The notes under the pieces: model-generated
Database searches by the model: none
What the model saw: the letters and a program-made list of their open reading frames with translations, nothing else
Told to the model about the DNA's origin: nothing
Shown: piece after piece, positions 1 to 10,398 of the stretch
Numbering within the stretch: the stretch's first letter is position 1
How the letters are laid out: the number at the start of each line of letters is the position of its first letter
Position numbers and translations under genes: made by a program
DNA from: Streptomyces sp. NBC_00536
Lineage (GTDB): Bacteria > Actinomycetota > Actinomycetes > Streptomycetales > Streptomycetaceae
Assembly (NCBI RefSeq): GCF_036346295.1
Contig: NZ_CP107819.1
Location: 3,410,001-3,474,000, forward strand
Length of the DNA: 64,000 nt
Direction: 5' to 3'

Positions 1-707
1 AGGACCGCCGTCTTGCCGCCGCTGGCGTGCCGGCTGGCTCCGCAGATCTCGGCCGGGAGCGGGATGGACCACTTCTGGGCGCCGGTGTTCAGGTCGTAGC
101 CGACGATCTTGGCCACATCGGACTTCACGTAGACGGTGTCGGTGACCCAGGAGCCCTCGACGTGCGTGATGTCGGCGACCTTCGGCTGATCCAGGTTGAC
201 CAGGGTCTTGGCCTTGGTGTTCGCCGGGGCCTTCTCGGTGGCGGGCCCGCCGCCGGGCTTGTCGCCGTCGCCGGTCGCGCCGGGGCTCTTGCCGTCGGTG
301 GGGCTCTTGCTGACGTCCTGCTTGCCGCCGTCGTCACCGACGTACCAGAAGCCGCCGCCCACGATCAGGGCGATGGCCACGATCGCGGCGACGACGATGA
401 GGATCTGGTTGCGCAGGTCGTTGCTCCCGCCGCCGGTGCCACCGGTGCCGCTCCCGCCGCCGCTCGCAGGCGGGACGTAGGCGGGCGCGGGCACGGTCTG
501 CGGCGGCTGCGGGGCCTGCGGGTAGCCGTAGGCGGGCTGCTGCTGCGGGTAGCCGTAGGCGGCGCCCGGCTGGTGGGGCGGCTGCTGCGGGGGCGCGGGC
601 GGTACGGGCGGTGCGGCCGGCGGCGGCGCGAAGCCGCCCGGCGGCGGGTCCTGGGGCGCGCCGAAGCCGCCCGACGGGGGCTGGTTCGGGGGCGGCGGGG
701 TACTCAT
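1..707 (-). CDS. PQQ-type beta-propeller membrane protein, 3' end cut by window
   Basis: Partial gene: about 235 N-terminal residues are present and the C-terminus lies beyond the window edge. The first ~100 residues are Pro/Gly/Gln/Tyr-rich (repeats such as AYGYPQQQPAYGYPQ) and presumably cytosolic. One transmembrane segment follows (ILIVVAAIVAIALIVGGGF) and then a Gly/Lys/Asp-rich linker. The exposed part starts a beta-propeller blade with the typical phrase GYDLNTGAQKW, as in PQQ-binding-like repeat proteins. It lies 70 bp downstream of a gene of the same architecture, so the two are probably a tandem duplicate pair in one operon. ATG at 707 is preceded by GAGAGG. The ligand and function are unknown; a BamB-like scaffold or serine-kinase-associated sensor role is only a guess. 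Confidence 0.8.
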   Translation of the reverse strand, partial: MSTPPPPNQPPSGGFGAPQDPPPGGFAPPPAAPPVPPAPPQQPPHQPGAAYGYPQQQPAYGYPQAPQPPQTVPAPAYVPPASGGGSGTGGTGGGSNDLRNQILIVVAAIVAIALIVGGGFWYVGDDGGKQDVSKSPTDGKSPGATGDGDKPGGGPATEKAPANTKAKTLVNLDQPKVADITHVEGSWVTDTVYVKSDVAKIVGYDLNTGAQKWSIPLPAEICGASRHASGGKTAV

Positions 708-777
708 CGGGTGCTTCTGCCTCTCATGGGCGGCCTGGGGGACGACGGGGCGGCGGACACGGTCACTTGAGGAGGAT

Positions 778-2445
778 TCATTTGCCGAAGACCATCAGGA
801 ACTTCTCGTCCTTGCCCTCGCCGGTGATGTGCGTGGAGGACATGAAGAGCCGCCCGTCCACATAGGCGATCTGCGGGGTGTAGAAGGAGTTCTCCAGCGG
901 CGCGGCGGGCCCGGACGGATTGTGCAGGACCGTCGTGGGCTTGCCTCCGGCGCCGATCGGGAGGGAGATGACCTCGCCGCCGGTCGCGCGGTCCGCCGCG
1001 GAGTTGTAGGCGTACAGCTTGCCGCCCTCGGCCTTCAGCGGGACCAGGGCGCGCTTGTCGCCCGCCGGGGTGCGCCACTTGGGCTTTCCGGTGCCGAGGT
1101 CGAAGGCGACCAGTTCGTTGGAGGCGCCTTCGGTGGGCAGGACGATGGTGTCGGAGCCCGCGTCGACGACGACGCCCCAGCAGTCCTGGAGCGGCCGGTC
1201 GAGGATGGGGTCGTCGCAGCGGGGCGTGAACTGGCCCTCGCCGCTGAGCTGCGAGCGCTGCTTGCCGTCGGGGCCGAGGACCATGATGGAGCGCTGGTTC
1301 TTGTCGCGCTGCTTGACGTCGACGACGAGCGGGTCCACGGAGTAGACCTTGCTGACCTTCCAGCCCTGCGGGAAGCGGTAGGTCCAGCTCTTCTGGCCGC
1401 TGACCGGGTCGGTGCCCTGGAGTTCCTCGATGCCGTCTGCGCAGGTGGCGACGGCGACGATCTTGCCCTGGCCGGCCGCGTAGGAGCCGGGCGTGCAGCC
1501 CTCGGGGACGTTGGAGCCGAAGAGCCGGTCCCCGGTGCTCACCTTGAAGGCGCTGGCGGCGCCGACGCGGCTGGCGGTGACGGTGTCACCGGTGATGGCG
1601 AGGCTGGGGGTGACCATGATGTCGAACATCCCCTCCTTGGGGATCTCCTTCGTCCAGCCCTCCTTGCCCGTCTTGAGGTCGACCAGCTTCAGCTGGTTGC
1701 AGGTCGCGGAGTCGGACTCGCCGTCCATGATGCCCACGACGACCTTGCCGTCGGTGGTGGTCTGCGGGGGCGTGCTGCACACCTTGGTGGGGAAGGTGAC
1801 CTTCCACTTCTCTTTGCCGTCGCTCACGCCGAAGCCGGTGAGCGACTTGTAGAAGGACTTGACGACGGTGTCGCCCACGATCCACTGGCCCGTCGCGTCC
1901 CCGCCGCCGCCCGGCAGCTGGGTGGAGTTGGTCCTCAGCCACAGGACCTTGCTCTCGCCGGGCTTGCGGCCGGAGTTCAGGTCGGCGTCGCTCATGCCGG
2001 TGCCCTTGCCGTCGCCCTGGTCGACGGACGCCGAGCCGGAGGGCTGGGCCACGGGCGCGGAGCCGCCGCCCGCGACCGGCTTCTTGCCGCCGTCGCCCTT
2101 CCCGCCGTCGTCGCCCGCGAAGGTGAAGTACGCGCCGGTGCCGAGCACGAGCGTGACGACCACGGAGGCCGTGACGAGGAGGTGCATCCGGCCCCGGGGT
2201 GCGGCGGGCGCGCCGGGGGCCGCCATCGGCACCGTGGCCGGGGGCGGCGGATATCCGTATCCGGGCTGCGGCTGCTGCCCGTACGGGGCCTGCGGGGCCT
2301 GCTGACCCACCGGCTGCGCGTACGGATTGTCGCCCTGTGGCGGGAAACCGTGGGCGGAGGGCGGCGGGGGCCCGGGCAGGTGTCCGTAACCGGGAGGTAC
2401 AGGTGGCTGGTTCGGCGGCGTCGGCGGACTCGGCGGCTCGGTCAT
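778..2445 (-). CDS. PQQ-type beta-propeller membrane protein
   Basis: 555-residue protein with the same layout as its downstream neighbour. A Pro/Gly/Tyr-rich cytosolic tail covers about residues 1-95. One membrane helix follows (MHLLVTASVVVTLVLGTGAY), then a Gly/Ser/Lys linker and an extracellular beta-propeller with repeated blade phrases such as VSDGKEKWKVTFP, VDLKTGKEGWTKE and FDLGTGKPKWRTP. ATG at 2445 is chosen over an upstream in-frame ATG because GAAGG sits just before it and the protein then starts MTEPPSPPTPP, like the neighbour's start. Function unknown. No PQQ-dehydrogenase catalytic signature was seen, so an interaction or sensing role is more likely than an enzyme. Confidence 0.82.
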   Translation of the reverse strand: MTEPPSPPTPPNQPPVPPGYGHLPGPPPPSAHGFPPQGDNPYAQPVGQQAPQAPYGQQPQPGYGYPPPPATVPMAAPGAPAAPRGRMHLLVTASVVVTLVLGTGAYFTFAGDDGGKGDGGKKPVAGGGSAPVAQPSGSASVDQGDGKGTGMSDADLNSGRKPGESKVLWLRTNSTQLPGGGGDATGQWIVGDTVVKSFYKSLTGFGVSDGKEKWKVTFPTKVCSTPPQTTTDGKVVVGIMDGESDSATCNQLKLVDLKTGKEGWTKEIPKEGMFDIMVTPSLAITGDTVTASRVGAASAFKVSTGDRLFGSNVPEGCTPGSYAAGQGKIVAVATCADGIEELQGTDPVSGQKSWTYRFPQGWKVSKVYSVDPLVVDVKQRDKNQRSIMVLGPDGKQRSQLSGEGQFTPRCDDPILDRPLQDCWGVVVDAGSDTIVLPTEGASNELVAFDLGTGKPKWRTPAGDKRALVPLKAEGGKLYAYNSAADRATGGEVISLPIGAGGKPTTVLHNPSGPAAPLENSFYTPQIAYVDGRLFMSSTHITGEGKDEKFLMVFGK

Positions 2446-2511
2446 CAGCTGTACCTTCGGGGTCGGTCGGGCGCGGGGGATGACCTTTGTATCACTGCGG
2501 GCGCACGACGG

Positions 2512-2554
2512 ACGGGCCGGTCCAGCCCCTGTGCCCAAGGGAGGACCGGCCCGT
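2512..2554 (-). terminator. Terminator hairpin between ABC-F gene and PQQ-protein gene
   Basis: Perfect 12-bp stem ACGGGCCGGTCC / GGACCGGCCCGT with a 19-nt loop. It lies just past the stop of the ABC-F gene and before the start of the next gene on the same strand. There is no U-tract, which is normal in high-GC actinobacteria. Confidence 0.7.
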
Positions 2555-2599
2555 GACTCCGTCGTTATCCGGCCAGTTGGTGCGCGGAGGCGGCGGAAC

Positions 2600-4402
<1,803 letters not shown>

Positions 4403-4510
4403 CAGACGCGCTCCAGGGAAAGGGGTGGATCAGCCCCTTACCCTAACCTTCCCCGCCCGGCCCGACCGCTGCGCGAGCGGCCGGGCGGGTGCCCTGCCCT
4501 GGTGTGGTGC

Positions 4511-4690
4511 CTAGGGCGTGTTTTAAAAGTCCCGCCTGGCCCGCGACGCCTGGCACCGCGCCTCGCTGCGTTGTCGGAACGCCCGATTACGTCCAGTAGG
4601 CGGGCGATCCTCCGCCTTGCGATGCACGGCACCAGACGCCGCGGGCCGCGCCCTCCGGGCGCCCGGCGCTACTTTTAAAACACGCCCTAG
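4511..4690. mobile_element. IS630/Tc1-like MITE (180 bp) at the 3' end of ispE
   Basis: The ends are a perfect 20-bp inverted repeat: CTAGGGCGTGTTTTAAAAGT at 4511-4530 and its exact reverse complement at 4671-4690. The repeat proper begins GGGCGTG and is flanked on both sides by TA, the target duplication typical of IS630/Tc1 elements. The interior is also imperfectly self-complementary (GGCCCGCGACGCCTGGCACC near the left end against GGCCCGCGGCGTCTGGTGCC read from the right), so the whole element can fold into one long hairpin. There is no coding capacity. The TAG stop of ispE lies in the right flank/TIR. Confidence 0.85.
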
Positions 4691-5607
4691 TGGCGGGTGG
4701 CGCCCGGGGCCGGGGAGGTGGCCACCCGGGTGGTCCGGCAGGTGCCGGAGGCGGCCAGCGCCTCGGCGACCTTCACCGCGGACTCGGGGTCCCGGACCAG
4801 GAAGGCCGTCGTCGGGCCGGAGCCCGAGACGAGGGCGGCCAGCGCCCCGGCCCCCAGGCCCGCGTCCAGCGTCTGCCGCAGCTGCGGGCGCAGCGAGAGC
4901 GCCGCGGGCTGGAGGTCATTGGCCAGGGTCGCGGCCAGCGCGTCCGGGTCCCCGGCGGCCAGCGCGGCCAGCAGCGCGGGCGAAGCCTCGGGCACGGGGA
5001 TGTCCGTACCGGCTTCGGCCGCGAGCCGGTCGAACTCGCGGAAGACCGCCGGGGTCGACAGTCCCCCGTCGGCCACGGCGAACACCCAGTGGAAGATCCC
5101 CGACTCCAGCGGGGCGAGCTGCTCGCCGCGCCCGGTGCCGAGCGCGGCCCCGCCGACCAGGCTGAACGGGACGTCGCTGCCCAGCTCGGCGCAGATCTCC
5201 AGCAGCTCGGCGGGCGTGCTCTGAAGGCCCCACAGCAGGTCGCAGGCGAGCAGCGCGCCCGCGCCGTCCGCACTGCCGCCCGCCATGCCGCCCGCGACGG
5301 GGATGTGCTTCGCGATGTGGATGTGGACCGCCGGGTCCAGGCCGTGCCGGGCGGCCAGCAGCTCGGCCGCCCGCGCGACCAGGTTCGTACGGTCGAGGGG
5401 GACCTGGTCGGCGTCGGCGCCGGAGCAGGTCACCGTGAGGGTGTCGGCCGGGGTGACCGTCACCTCGTCGTAGAGCGAGACCGCCAGGAAGACGTTGGCG
5501 AGGTCGTGGAAGCCGTCCGGGCGGGCCGCGCCCACCGCCAGCTGCACATTGACCTTGGCGGGCACGCGAACGGTGACGGCGTGGGCACGGACTCCACGGG
5601 TACTCAT
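4687..5607 (-). CDS. ispE: 4-diphosphocytidyl-2-C-methyl-D-erythritol kinase
   Basis: 306-residue GHMP kinase of the MEP isoprenoid pathway; it phosphorylates the 2-OH of CDP-methylerythritol using ATP, in the cytosol. The N-terminus VPAKVNVQLAVGAARPDGFH matches the family motif around the catalytic Lys. The ATP-binding Gly-rich loop is PVAGGMAGGSADGAGALL and the C-terminal GHMP motif is LVSGSGPTTAFL. ATG at 5607 overlaps the rsmA stop by one base (TGATG), so the two are translationally coupled. Its TAG stop lies at the edge of the inserted MITE, but the TA target bases alone would also give a stop, so the protein end appears unchanged. Confidence 0.96.
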   Translation of the reverse strand: MSTRGVRAHAVTVRVPAKVNVQLAVGAARPDGFHDLANVFLAVSLYDEVTVTPADTLTVTCSGADADQVPLDRTNLVARAAELLAARHGLDPAVHIHIAKHIPVAGGMAGGSADGAGALLACDLLWGLQSTPAELLEICAELGSDVPFSLVGGAALGTGRGEQLAPLESGIFHWVFAVADGGLSTPAVFREFDRLAAEAGTDIPVPEASPALLAALAAGDPDALAATLANDLQPAALSLRPQLRQTLDAGLGAGALAALVSGSGPTTAFLVRDPESAVKVAEALAASGTCRTTRVATSPAPGATRH

Positions 5608-6584
5608 CAGAGGGCCGCCCTCTCCGCCACCGGCTTGTTCTCGGCGATCCGCGCGAACTCCTCGACCGTCAGCCCCTCGCCGCGGGCCTGCGGCGAGATC
5701 CCGGCCGCGACCAGCGCGTTCTCGGCGCCCGCGGCCGACCCGGCCCAGCCGGACAGCGCGGCGCGCAGCGTCTTGCGGCGCTGCGCGAAGGCGGCGTCGA
5801 CGACCGCGAAGACCTCCCGCTTGGTGGCGGTCGTCTTGACCGGCTCGGCCCGCCGCACCAGGGAGACGAGCCCGGAGTCGACGTTCGGCGCGGGCCAGAA
5901 GACGTTGCGGCCGATCGATCCGGCGCGCTTGACGTCGCAGTACCAGGCGGCCTTCACCGAGGGCACGCCGTAGACCTTGTTGCCGGGCTTGGCGGCGAGC
6001 CGGTCGGCGACCTCCGCCTGCACCATGACCAGCGTCCGCTCGATGCTCGGGAACCGGTCGAGCATGGTCAGCAGCACCGGCACGGCCACGTTGTACGGCA
6101 GGTTGGCGACCAGCGCGGTCGGCGCCGGGCCGGGCAGCTCCTTCACGAGCATCGCGTCGGAGTGCACCAGCGCGAACCGGTCGGCGCGCGCGGGCATCCG
6201 CGCCTCGATGGTCGCGGGCAGCGCGGCGGCCAGTACGTCGTCGATCTCGACGGCGGTCACCCGGTCCGCGGCCTCCAGCAGCGCCAGCGTCAGCGAGCCC
6301 AGGCCCGGACCGACCTCGACGACCACGTCATCGGGGCGCACCTCGGCCGTGCGCACGATCCGGCGCACGGTGTTGGCGTCGATGACGAAGTTCTGGCCCT
6401 TCTGCTTCGTCGGCCGCACGCCGAGTACGGCCGCCAGCTCCCGGATGTCGGCCGCGCCGAACAGCGCGTCGGCCCCCTGCGCCGGGGCGCCGGCCTGCTT
6501 CACGGCGCCGTCGTCCTGCTGCCCGGTGCTGTCGTCCTGCTGCTCGTTGCCGTGCTCTGCGGTGTCGTGCTCTGCGGTGCTCAC
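5607..6584 (-). CDS. rsmA: 16S rRNA dimethyladenosine transferase
   Basis: 325-residue KsgA/RsmA that dimethylates the two adjacent adenosines in the helix-45 loop of 16S rRNA. SAM-binding motifs are [31 protein letters not shown] and the catalytic [11 protein letters not shown]. It carries an ~45-residue Gln/Asp-rich N-terminal extension ([18 protein letters not shown]) not found in the E. coli enzyme. The GTG start at 6584 overlaps the rpfB stop in a GTGA sequence, supporting this start by coupling. It is the middle gene of rpfB-rsmA-ispE. Confidence 0.96.
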   Translation of the reverse strand: MSTAEHDTAEHGNEQQDDSTGQQDDGAVKQAGAPAQGADALFGAADIRELAAVLGVRPTKQKGQNFVIDANTVRRIVRTAEVRPDDVVVEVGPGLGSLTLALLEAADRVTAVEIDDVLAAALPATIEARMPARADRFALVHSDAMLVKELPGPAPTALVANLPYNVAVPVLLTMLDRFPSIERTLVMVQAEVADRLAAKPGNKVYGVPSVKAAWYCDVKRAGSIGRNVFWPAPNVDSGLVSLVRRAEPVKTTATKREVFAVVDAAFAQRRKTLRAALSGWAGSAAGAENALVAAGISPQARGEGLTVEEFARIAENKPVAERAAL

Positions 6585-8107
6585 CGGTAAAGCCTACGGC
6601 CGCAGTGCGGCCACGGACTCGCCCCCCGCTGCACGTAGAGCTTCTTGGCCCGGTACGTCTGCTCCGCACCCGGCGCCTCCTGCGGCCGGCCGGAGCCGCC
6701 GAGGGTCTGCCAGGTCTGGACGTCGAACTGGTAGAGGCCGCCGTAGGTGCCGGAGGCGTCGGTGGCCGCGGCGCGGCCGCCGGACTCGCACTGGGCCAGC
6801 GCTCCCCAGTCCAGGCCGTCCGCCCCGGCGACCGAGTCGGGCAGCGGGCGGGTGCCGACCTTGACCAGCTGCGAGACGGGCTCGCGGAGGGTCTCCTCGG
6901 CGATCCGGCGGGGCTTCTGGCGGACCCCGTTGACGGTGCGCAGGGTGTAGGTGACCCGGCGGGCACCCGGGCGGCCGACCCGCTCGACCACCTCCGTCCC
7001 GGCGAAGCCGTCCGGGTCCTTGACCCGCTCGATCTCGAACGGGATGCGCTCCTCGCGGACCTCGCGGGTGCCGGTGATGCGCAGCACGGTGACGGTCTGG
7101 CCGTCGCGCGGGAAGGAGGCGGGCGGCACGGAGGTGGTGTCCTGCGCGTGCAGGGTGATCCCGGCCTGGTCGAGGGCCTCCTGGACGGTGGCGGCGTTGG
7201 TGCGGATGGTGCGTTCGCGGCCGTCGGCCATGAAGGTGACGCTGCGCTCGGTGCGGACGTTCAGGGTGAGGCCGCGGCGCGGTACGGGGGTGGTGCGGGG
7301 TGCGGAGAGGTACGCGCCCTCCGCGCGGACGCCGAGCTGGCGCAGCGCGCCGTCCACGGTGGCGGCGGTGGTCCACACCTGGCGGCGCTGCCCGTCGAGG
7401 GTGAGCTGGAGGGGGCGGCCGTAGCGGACGACGACCTCGTCGCCGTCGTCCAGCGCGGTGGCCGGGGCGGGGGCGACGAGGTCGTGGGCGCCGACGCCCA
7501 GCCCCTCGGCCTGGAGCAGCTCGTCGACGTCGTCGGCGAAGGTGTGCAGGGTGCGGGGTACGCCGTCCACGGTGAGGCGGACCGCCTTGTCGGCGGCGAC
7601 GAAGGCGGTGGTGCCGCCCGCGAGGAAGGCGACGACCAGGGCCTGCGGGACGATCCGGCGCCAGCTGGCGGTGCCGCGCCCGGCCTTGCTGCCCCTGCCC
7701 CGGCGGGCCCGAGTGGCGGTGCCTCCGGGTTCCGGGCGGGGGGCGGCGTCCGTGCCGGGGGCGGAGGCGGGGCCGAAATCGAGGTCGAGTTCCAGGTCCA
7801 GGTCGAGGTCGAGGTCGACGTCCAGGTCGAGGTCGTCGAGGACGGTTTCGGCGTCCGGCCAGGCCGTGGCGACGGCTCCCGCCGGGACGCCGGGTGCCGC
7901 GGGGAGGGGGGAGCGGCCGCGGGCCCGGCGCCCGCCGGGACCGTCCGCCTTGCGGCGGCGCGCGGCCCTGCGGTCGCCGGTACGGGGGGCCGGGACGGGC
8001 CCGGGGGCCGGGTCGGCGGACAGGGCCGAGTCGAGCCAGCCCGTCGGCGCGGCGGCATCCGGCTCGTCCCTGCCGCCACGGCGGTGGCTGCCCTGGGTAT
8101 CGCTCAC
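6581..8107 (-). CDS. rpfB: Resuscitation-promoting factor, RpfB type
   Basis: 508-residue cell-wall muralytic enzyme. Layout: basic/disordered cytosolic head (1-85), a run of alternating Leu-Asp (about 91-110), one membrane helix (about 152-172, [18 protein letters not shown]), three DUF348 ubiquitin-like repeats (about 173-350), a G5 domain containing [17 protein letters not shown] (about 355-430) and a C-terminal Rpf lysozyme-like domain (about 432-508). The catalytic Glu is in [15 protein letters not shown] at 8107 follows GGAG at 8-nt spacing; upstream in-frame codons fall in repeat DNA and were rejected. Rpf enzymes cleave peptidoglycan to promote spore germination and resuscitation. It is coupled to rsmA by a GTGA overlap. 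Confidence 0.93.
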   Translation of the reverse strand: MSDTQGSHRRGGRDEPDAAAPTGWLDSALSADPAPGPVPAPRTGDRRAARRRKADGPGGRRARGRSPLPAAPGVPAGAVATAWPDAETVLDDLDLDVDLDLDLDLELDLDFGPASAPGTDAAPRPEPGGTATRARRGRGSKAGRGTASWRRIVPQALVVAFLAGGTTAFVAADKAVRLTVDGVPRTLHTFADDVDELLQAEGLGVGAHDLVAPAPATALDDGDEVVVRYGRPLQLTLDGQRRQVWTTAATVDGALRQLGVRAEGAYLSAPRTTPVPRRGLTLNVRTERSVTFMADGRERTIRTNAATVQEALDQAGITLHAQDTTSVPPASFPRDGQTVTVLRITGTREVREERIPFEIERVKDPDGFAGTEVVERVGRPGARRVTYTLRTVNGVRQKPRRIAEETLREPVSQLVKVGTRPLPDSVAGADGLDWGALAQCESGGRAAATDASGTYGGLYQFDVQTWQTLGGSGRPQEAPGAEQTYRAKKLYVQRGASPWPHCGRRLYR

Positions 8108-8270
8108 GACGCTCGCTCCACTGGTCCGGTCCCGTTGGTTCGGGCACGGCACCCTAGCGGAGCGCCCGTCACGCAACAAAGTCAGTCGAACACACAGCGT
8201 GTCGCCGGGGGCACGTCCCGGCCGGCGCCAATCCAGCCTCGCCCGGGGGCGCGTCCCGGCCGGGGCATCC

Positions 8271-8540
8271 CAGCCTCGCCGGCGTTTGAGGCGCGGGGTT
8301 CGGGGCGGAGCCCTGAGAGGCGACGCCGCCACCCTCAGCCCCGCCCTGAGAGGCGGCGCCGCCACCCTCAGCCTCGCCGGCGTTTGAGGCGCGGGGTTCG
8401 GGGCGGAGCCCTGAGAGGCGGCGCCGCAGGTCGCCCACTGGGGCTCCGCCCCAGACCCTGCGCCTCAAACGCCGGCGAGGCTGGATTTGCCGCACCAGCG
8501 GCCCAGCGCGCAGCCCGCGCCTCAAACGCCGGCGAGGCTG
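8271..8540. repeat. Cluster of four GGCGTTTGAGG-type intergenic repeats
   Basis: The 578-bp gap between rpfB and tatD has no credible gene. It holds two forward copies (8271-8313, 8369-8412) and two reverse copies (8440-8483, 8516-8540) of a repeat with the core CCTCGCCGGCGTTTGAGGCG followed by GGGGCGGAGCCC. The forward pair also shares the flank CCCTGAGAGGCG. The opposed copies at 8369-8412 and 8440-8483 can pair into a large cruciform. The same core recurs near 15042-15412, 32391-32500 and 62466-62510. A transcription-terminating or REP-like role is an inference. Confidence 0.8.
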
Positions 8541-8685
8541 AAATGGCCCCCGGGCACGGCTGGGTTTGCTCGCCCCAAGGGACAGGGGCGCAGCCCGGGG
8601 AACGGCCCGGCCGGGTGGGGCAGTCGGCGAAGGCCCCGGCCAGGTGGGCCAGTGGGTGCAGGGGCGGGCGCAAGGGCGGCCCGGG

Positions 8686-9609
8686 TCAGTACCCGAAGGC
8701 GCGGGCCGTGTTCGTTGCCAGGGCCTTGGCCATGGTGTCCTCGTCGATGCCACGGGCGGCGGCCATCGCGCGGACGGTGAGCGGGATCAGGTACGGCGCG
8801 TTGGGCCGTCCGCGGTACGGCGCGGGGGTCAGGTACGGCGCGTCCGTCTCGACGAGCAGCAGCTCGGCCGGGGCCACCGCCACCGCCTCGCGCAGCGCCG
8901 CCGCGTTCTTGAAGGTGACCGTCCCGGCGAAGGACATGAAGTACCCGGCGGCCGCGCACTCGCGCGCCATCTCGGCGTCGCCGGAGTAGCAGTGGAAGAC
9001 GGTCCGCTCGGGCGCGCCCTCCTCGCGCAGCACGCGCAGGACGTCGGCGTGGGCCTCGCGGTCGTGGATGACCAGGGCCTTGCCCTGGCGCTTGGCGATC
9101 TCGATGTGGGCACGGAAGGAACGCTCCTGCGCGGCCATGCCCTCGGGGCCGGTGCGGAAGTAGTCGAGTCCGGTCTCGCCGACCGCCTTCACGTGGTCCA
9201 GGGCGGCCAGCGCCTCGATCTCGGCGAGGGCCTCGTCCAGGGCCGCCTCGCCGCCGCCGGGCCGGGCTCCCTGGCGGGACCAGCCGTCGGGGTCTCCGTG
9301 CACGATCCGGGGGGCTTCGTTCGGGTGAAGGGCGACGGCCGCGTGGATGTTCTCGTACGCGGCGGCGGTCTCGGCCGCCCAGCGGGATCCCTTCACGTCG
9401 CAGCCGACCTGGACGACGGTGGTGACGCCCACCGAGGCGGCCTTGCGCAGGGCCTCCTCGACGGTGCCGCTCTGCATGTCGAGGTGGGTGTGGGAGTCCG
9501 CCACCGCCACCCGGAGGGGCTCCGGGAGCGGCGGCGGGGTGTCCCGGTCGGAACGGTCGGAACGGGACGAAGGGCTGGCAGGAGAAGGGCTGGCGGGGCT
9601 GGCACTCAT
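8686..9609 (-). CDS. tatD: TatD-family metal-dependent DNase
   Basis: 307-residue TIM-barrel hydrolase. Metal-binding motifs are DSHTHLD, the Glu in AVGETGLDYFRTG, VIHDREAH, FHCYSGD and LLLVETDAPYLTP. There is a ~35-residue Ser/Pro-rich N-terminal extension. TatD proteins are 3'-5' exonucleases linked to DNA repair and quality control. ATG at 9609 has no Shine-Dalgarno; instead TAAGAT ends 7 nt before the start, predicting a leaderless message. The stop is at the edge of the repeat-rich gap. Confidence 0.93.
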   Translation of the reverse strand: MSASPASPSPASPSSRSDRSDRDTPPPLPEPLRVAVADSHTHLDMQSGTVEEALRKAASVGVTTVVQVGCDVKGSRWAAETAAAYENIHAAVALHPNEAPRIVHGDPDGWSRQGARPGGGEAALDEALAEIEALAALDHVKAVGETGLDYFRTGPEGMAAQERSFRAHIEIAKRQGKALVIHDREAHADVLRVLREEGAPERTVFHCYSGDAEMARECAAAGYFMSFAGTVTFKNAAALREAVAVAPAELLLVETDAPYLTPAPYRGRPNAPYLIPLTVRAMAAARGIDEDTMAKALATNTARAFGY

Positions 9610-9616
9610 ACGGTCG

Positions 9617-9622
9617 ATCTTA
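9617..9622 (-). promoter_or_regulatory. -10 box for leaderless tatD
   Basis: Read on the minus strand, TAAGAT-N7-ATG. With no ribosome-binding site, the transcript probably starts at or next to the ATG. Confidence 0.5.
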
Positions 9623-9651
9623 TGACCGGGTGACCGGGTGCCGCCGGGGCC

Positions 9652-10257
9652 TCAGGCCCCGCGGATCCGCCGCCAGAGCCGTGCCAGCAGGCCCAGCAGG
9701 CCCCTGCCCTCGCTCGCGTCCCGCGCCTGCGGGTCGATCGCGACCGGCCCGGGTACGTCGTGTGCGTCGTGCGCCCGGCCCGTCTCGTGCGGCTTCGCCA
9801 TCCGCGACGCCTTCGGCTCCTTCGGCTCCTTCGGCTCCTTCGCGTGGCGCGGGACGTTGGCCCCGGCAGGGACGGGTCCGGCGATGCCGGGCGCGACCCG
9901 GTGGTGGTAGAGCTGGTCGAGCATGCCGAGTACCGAGGAGACCTGCCCCTCCCGCATGATCCGCACGACGTGCCCGCCACAGTTCAGACAGGTGGGGTTG
10001 GACAGCGGGGACGGGACCCGTTCGCCACCCTTGACGGTGTACACGATGAACGGATGGCCCTTGCCGTCCACGTGGTGTTCGATCTCGTACGCCTGCTCCC
10101 AGCCGTACCCGCACTTCATGCACGCGAAGGAGTAGGCCTCGCGCACGGTCGTCACGGGTGTGGCGGTCGGAGTGGCGGTTCTGGCGGCGGCGACGGTCGG
10201 CGGTGCGGGCGCGACCGGCGGGGCCGCGGGAACCGGGGTGTCTGCGATCTCACTCAT
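9652..10257 (-). CDS. Double CxxC zinc-ribbon protein, function unknown
   Basis: 201-residue protein I do not recognise beyond its features. An Ala/Pro/Thr-rich N-terminus (1-40) precedes a likely zinc ribbon built from CMKC (FACMKCGYGWEQ) and CLNCGG about 40 residues apart. The C-terminal half is charged, with a KEPKEPKEPK triplet repeat. ATG at 10257 has AGGAG at 6-nt spacing and is preferred to an ATG ten codons upstream. It stands alone between tatD and rsmI on the same strand. A nucleic-acid or protein-binding role is an inference from the zinc ribbon only. Confidence 0.75.
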   Translation of the reverse strand: MSEIADTPVPAAPPVAPAPPTVAAARTATPTATPVTTVREAYSFACMKCGYGWEQAYEIEHHVDGKGHPFIVYTVKGGERVPSPLSNPTCLNCGGHVVRIMREGQVSSVLGMLDQLYHHRVAPGIAGPVPAGANVPRHAKEPKEPKEPKASRMAKPHETGRAHDAHDVPGPVAIDPQARDASEGRGLLGLLARLWRRIRGA

Positions 10258-10346
10258 GCCAGCTCCTCTTGTCCGCTGGTGTTTCATTAGCCAGTGGACG
10301 CCTGTTCCGGCGGGAGCGCATCAGGCCCTGTCCAGTGTTGGACGGC

Positions 10347-10369
10347 CTTTGGGCCAAGCATGCCCAAAG
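10347..10369 (-). terminator. Hairpin downstream of rsmI
   Basis: CTTTGGGC / GCCCAAAG, an 8-bp stem with a 7-nt loop, lies 30 bp past the rsmI stop and before the next gene on the same strand. A second small hairpin (GTCCA-GTGT-TGGAC) is adjacent. No U-tract. Confidence 0.45.
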
Positions 10370-10398
10370 CGCCCTGTGCGCGGTCTGAGCTTTGCTTT

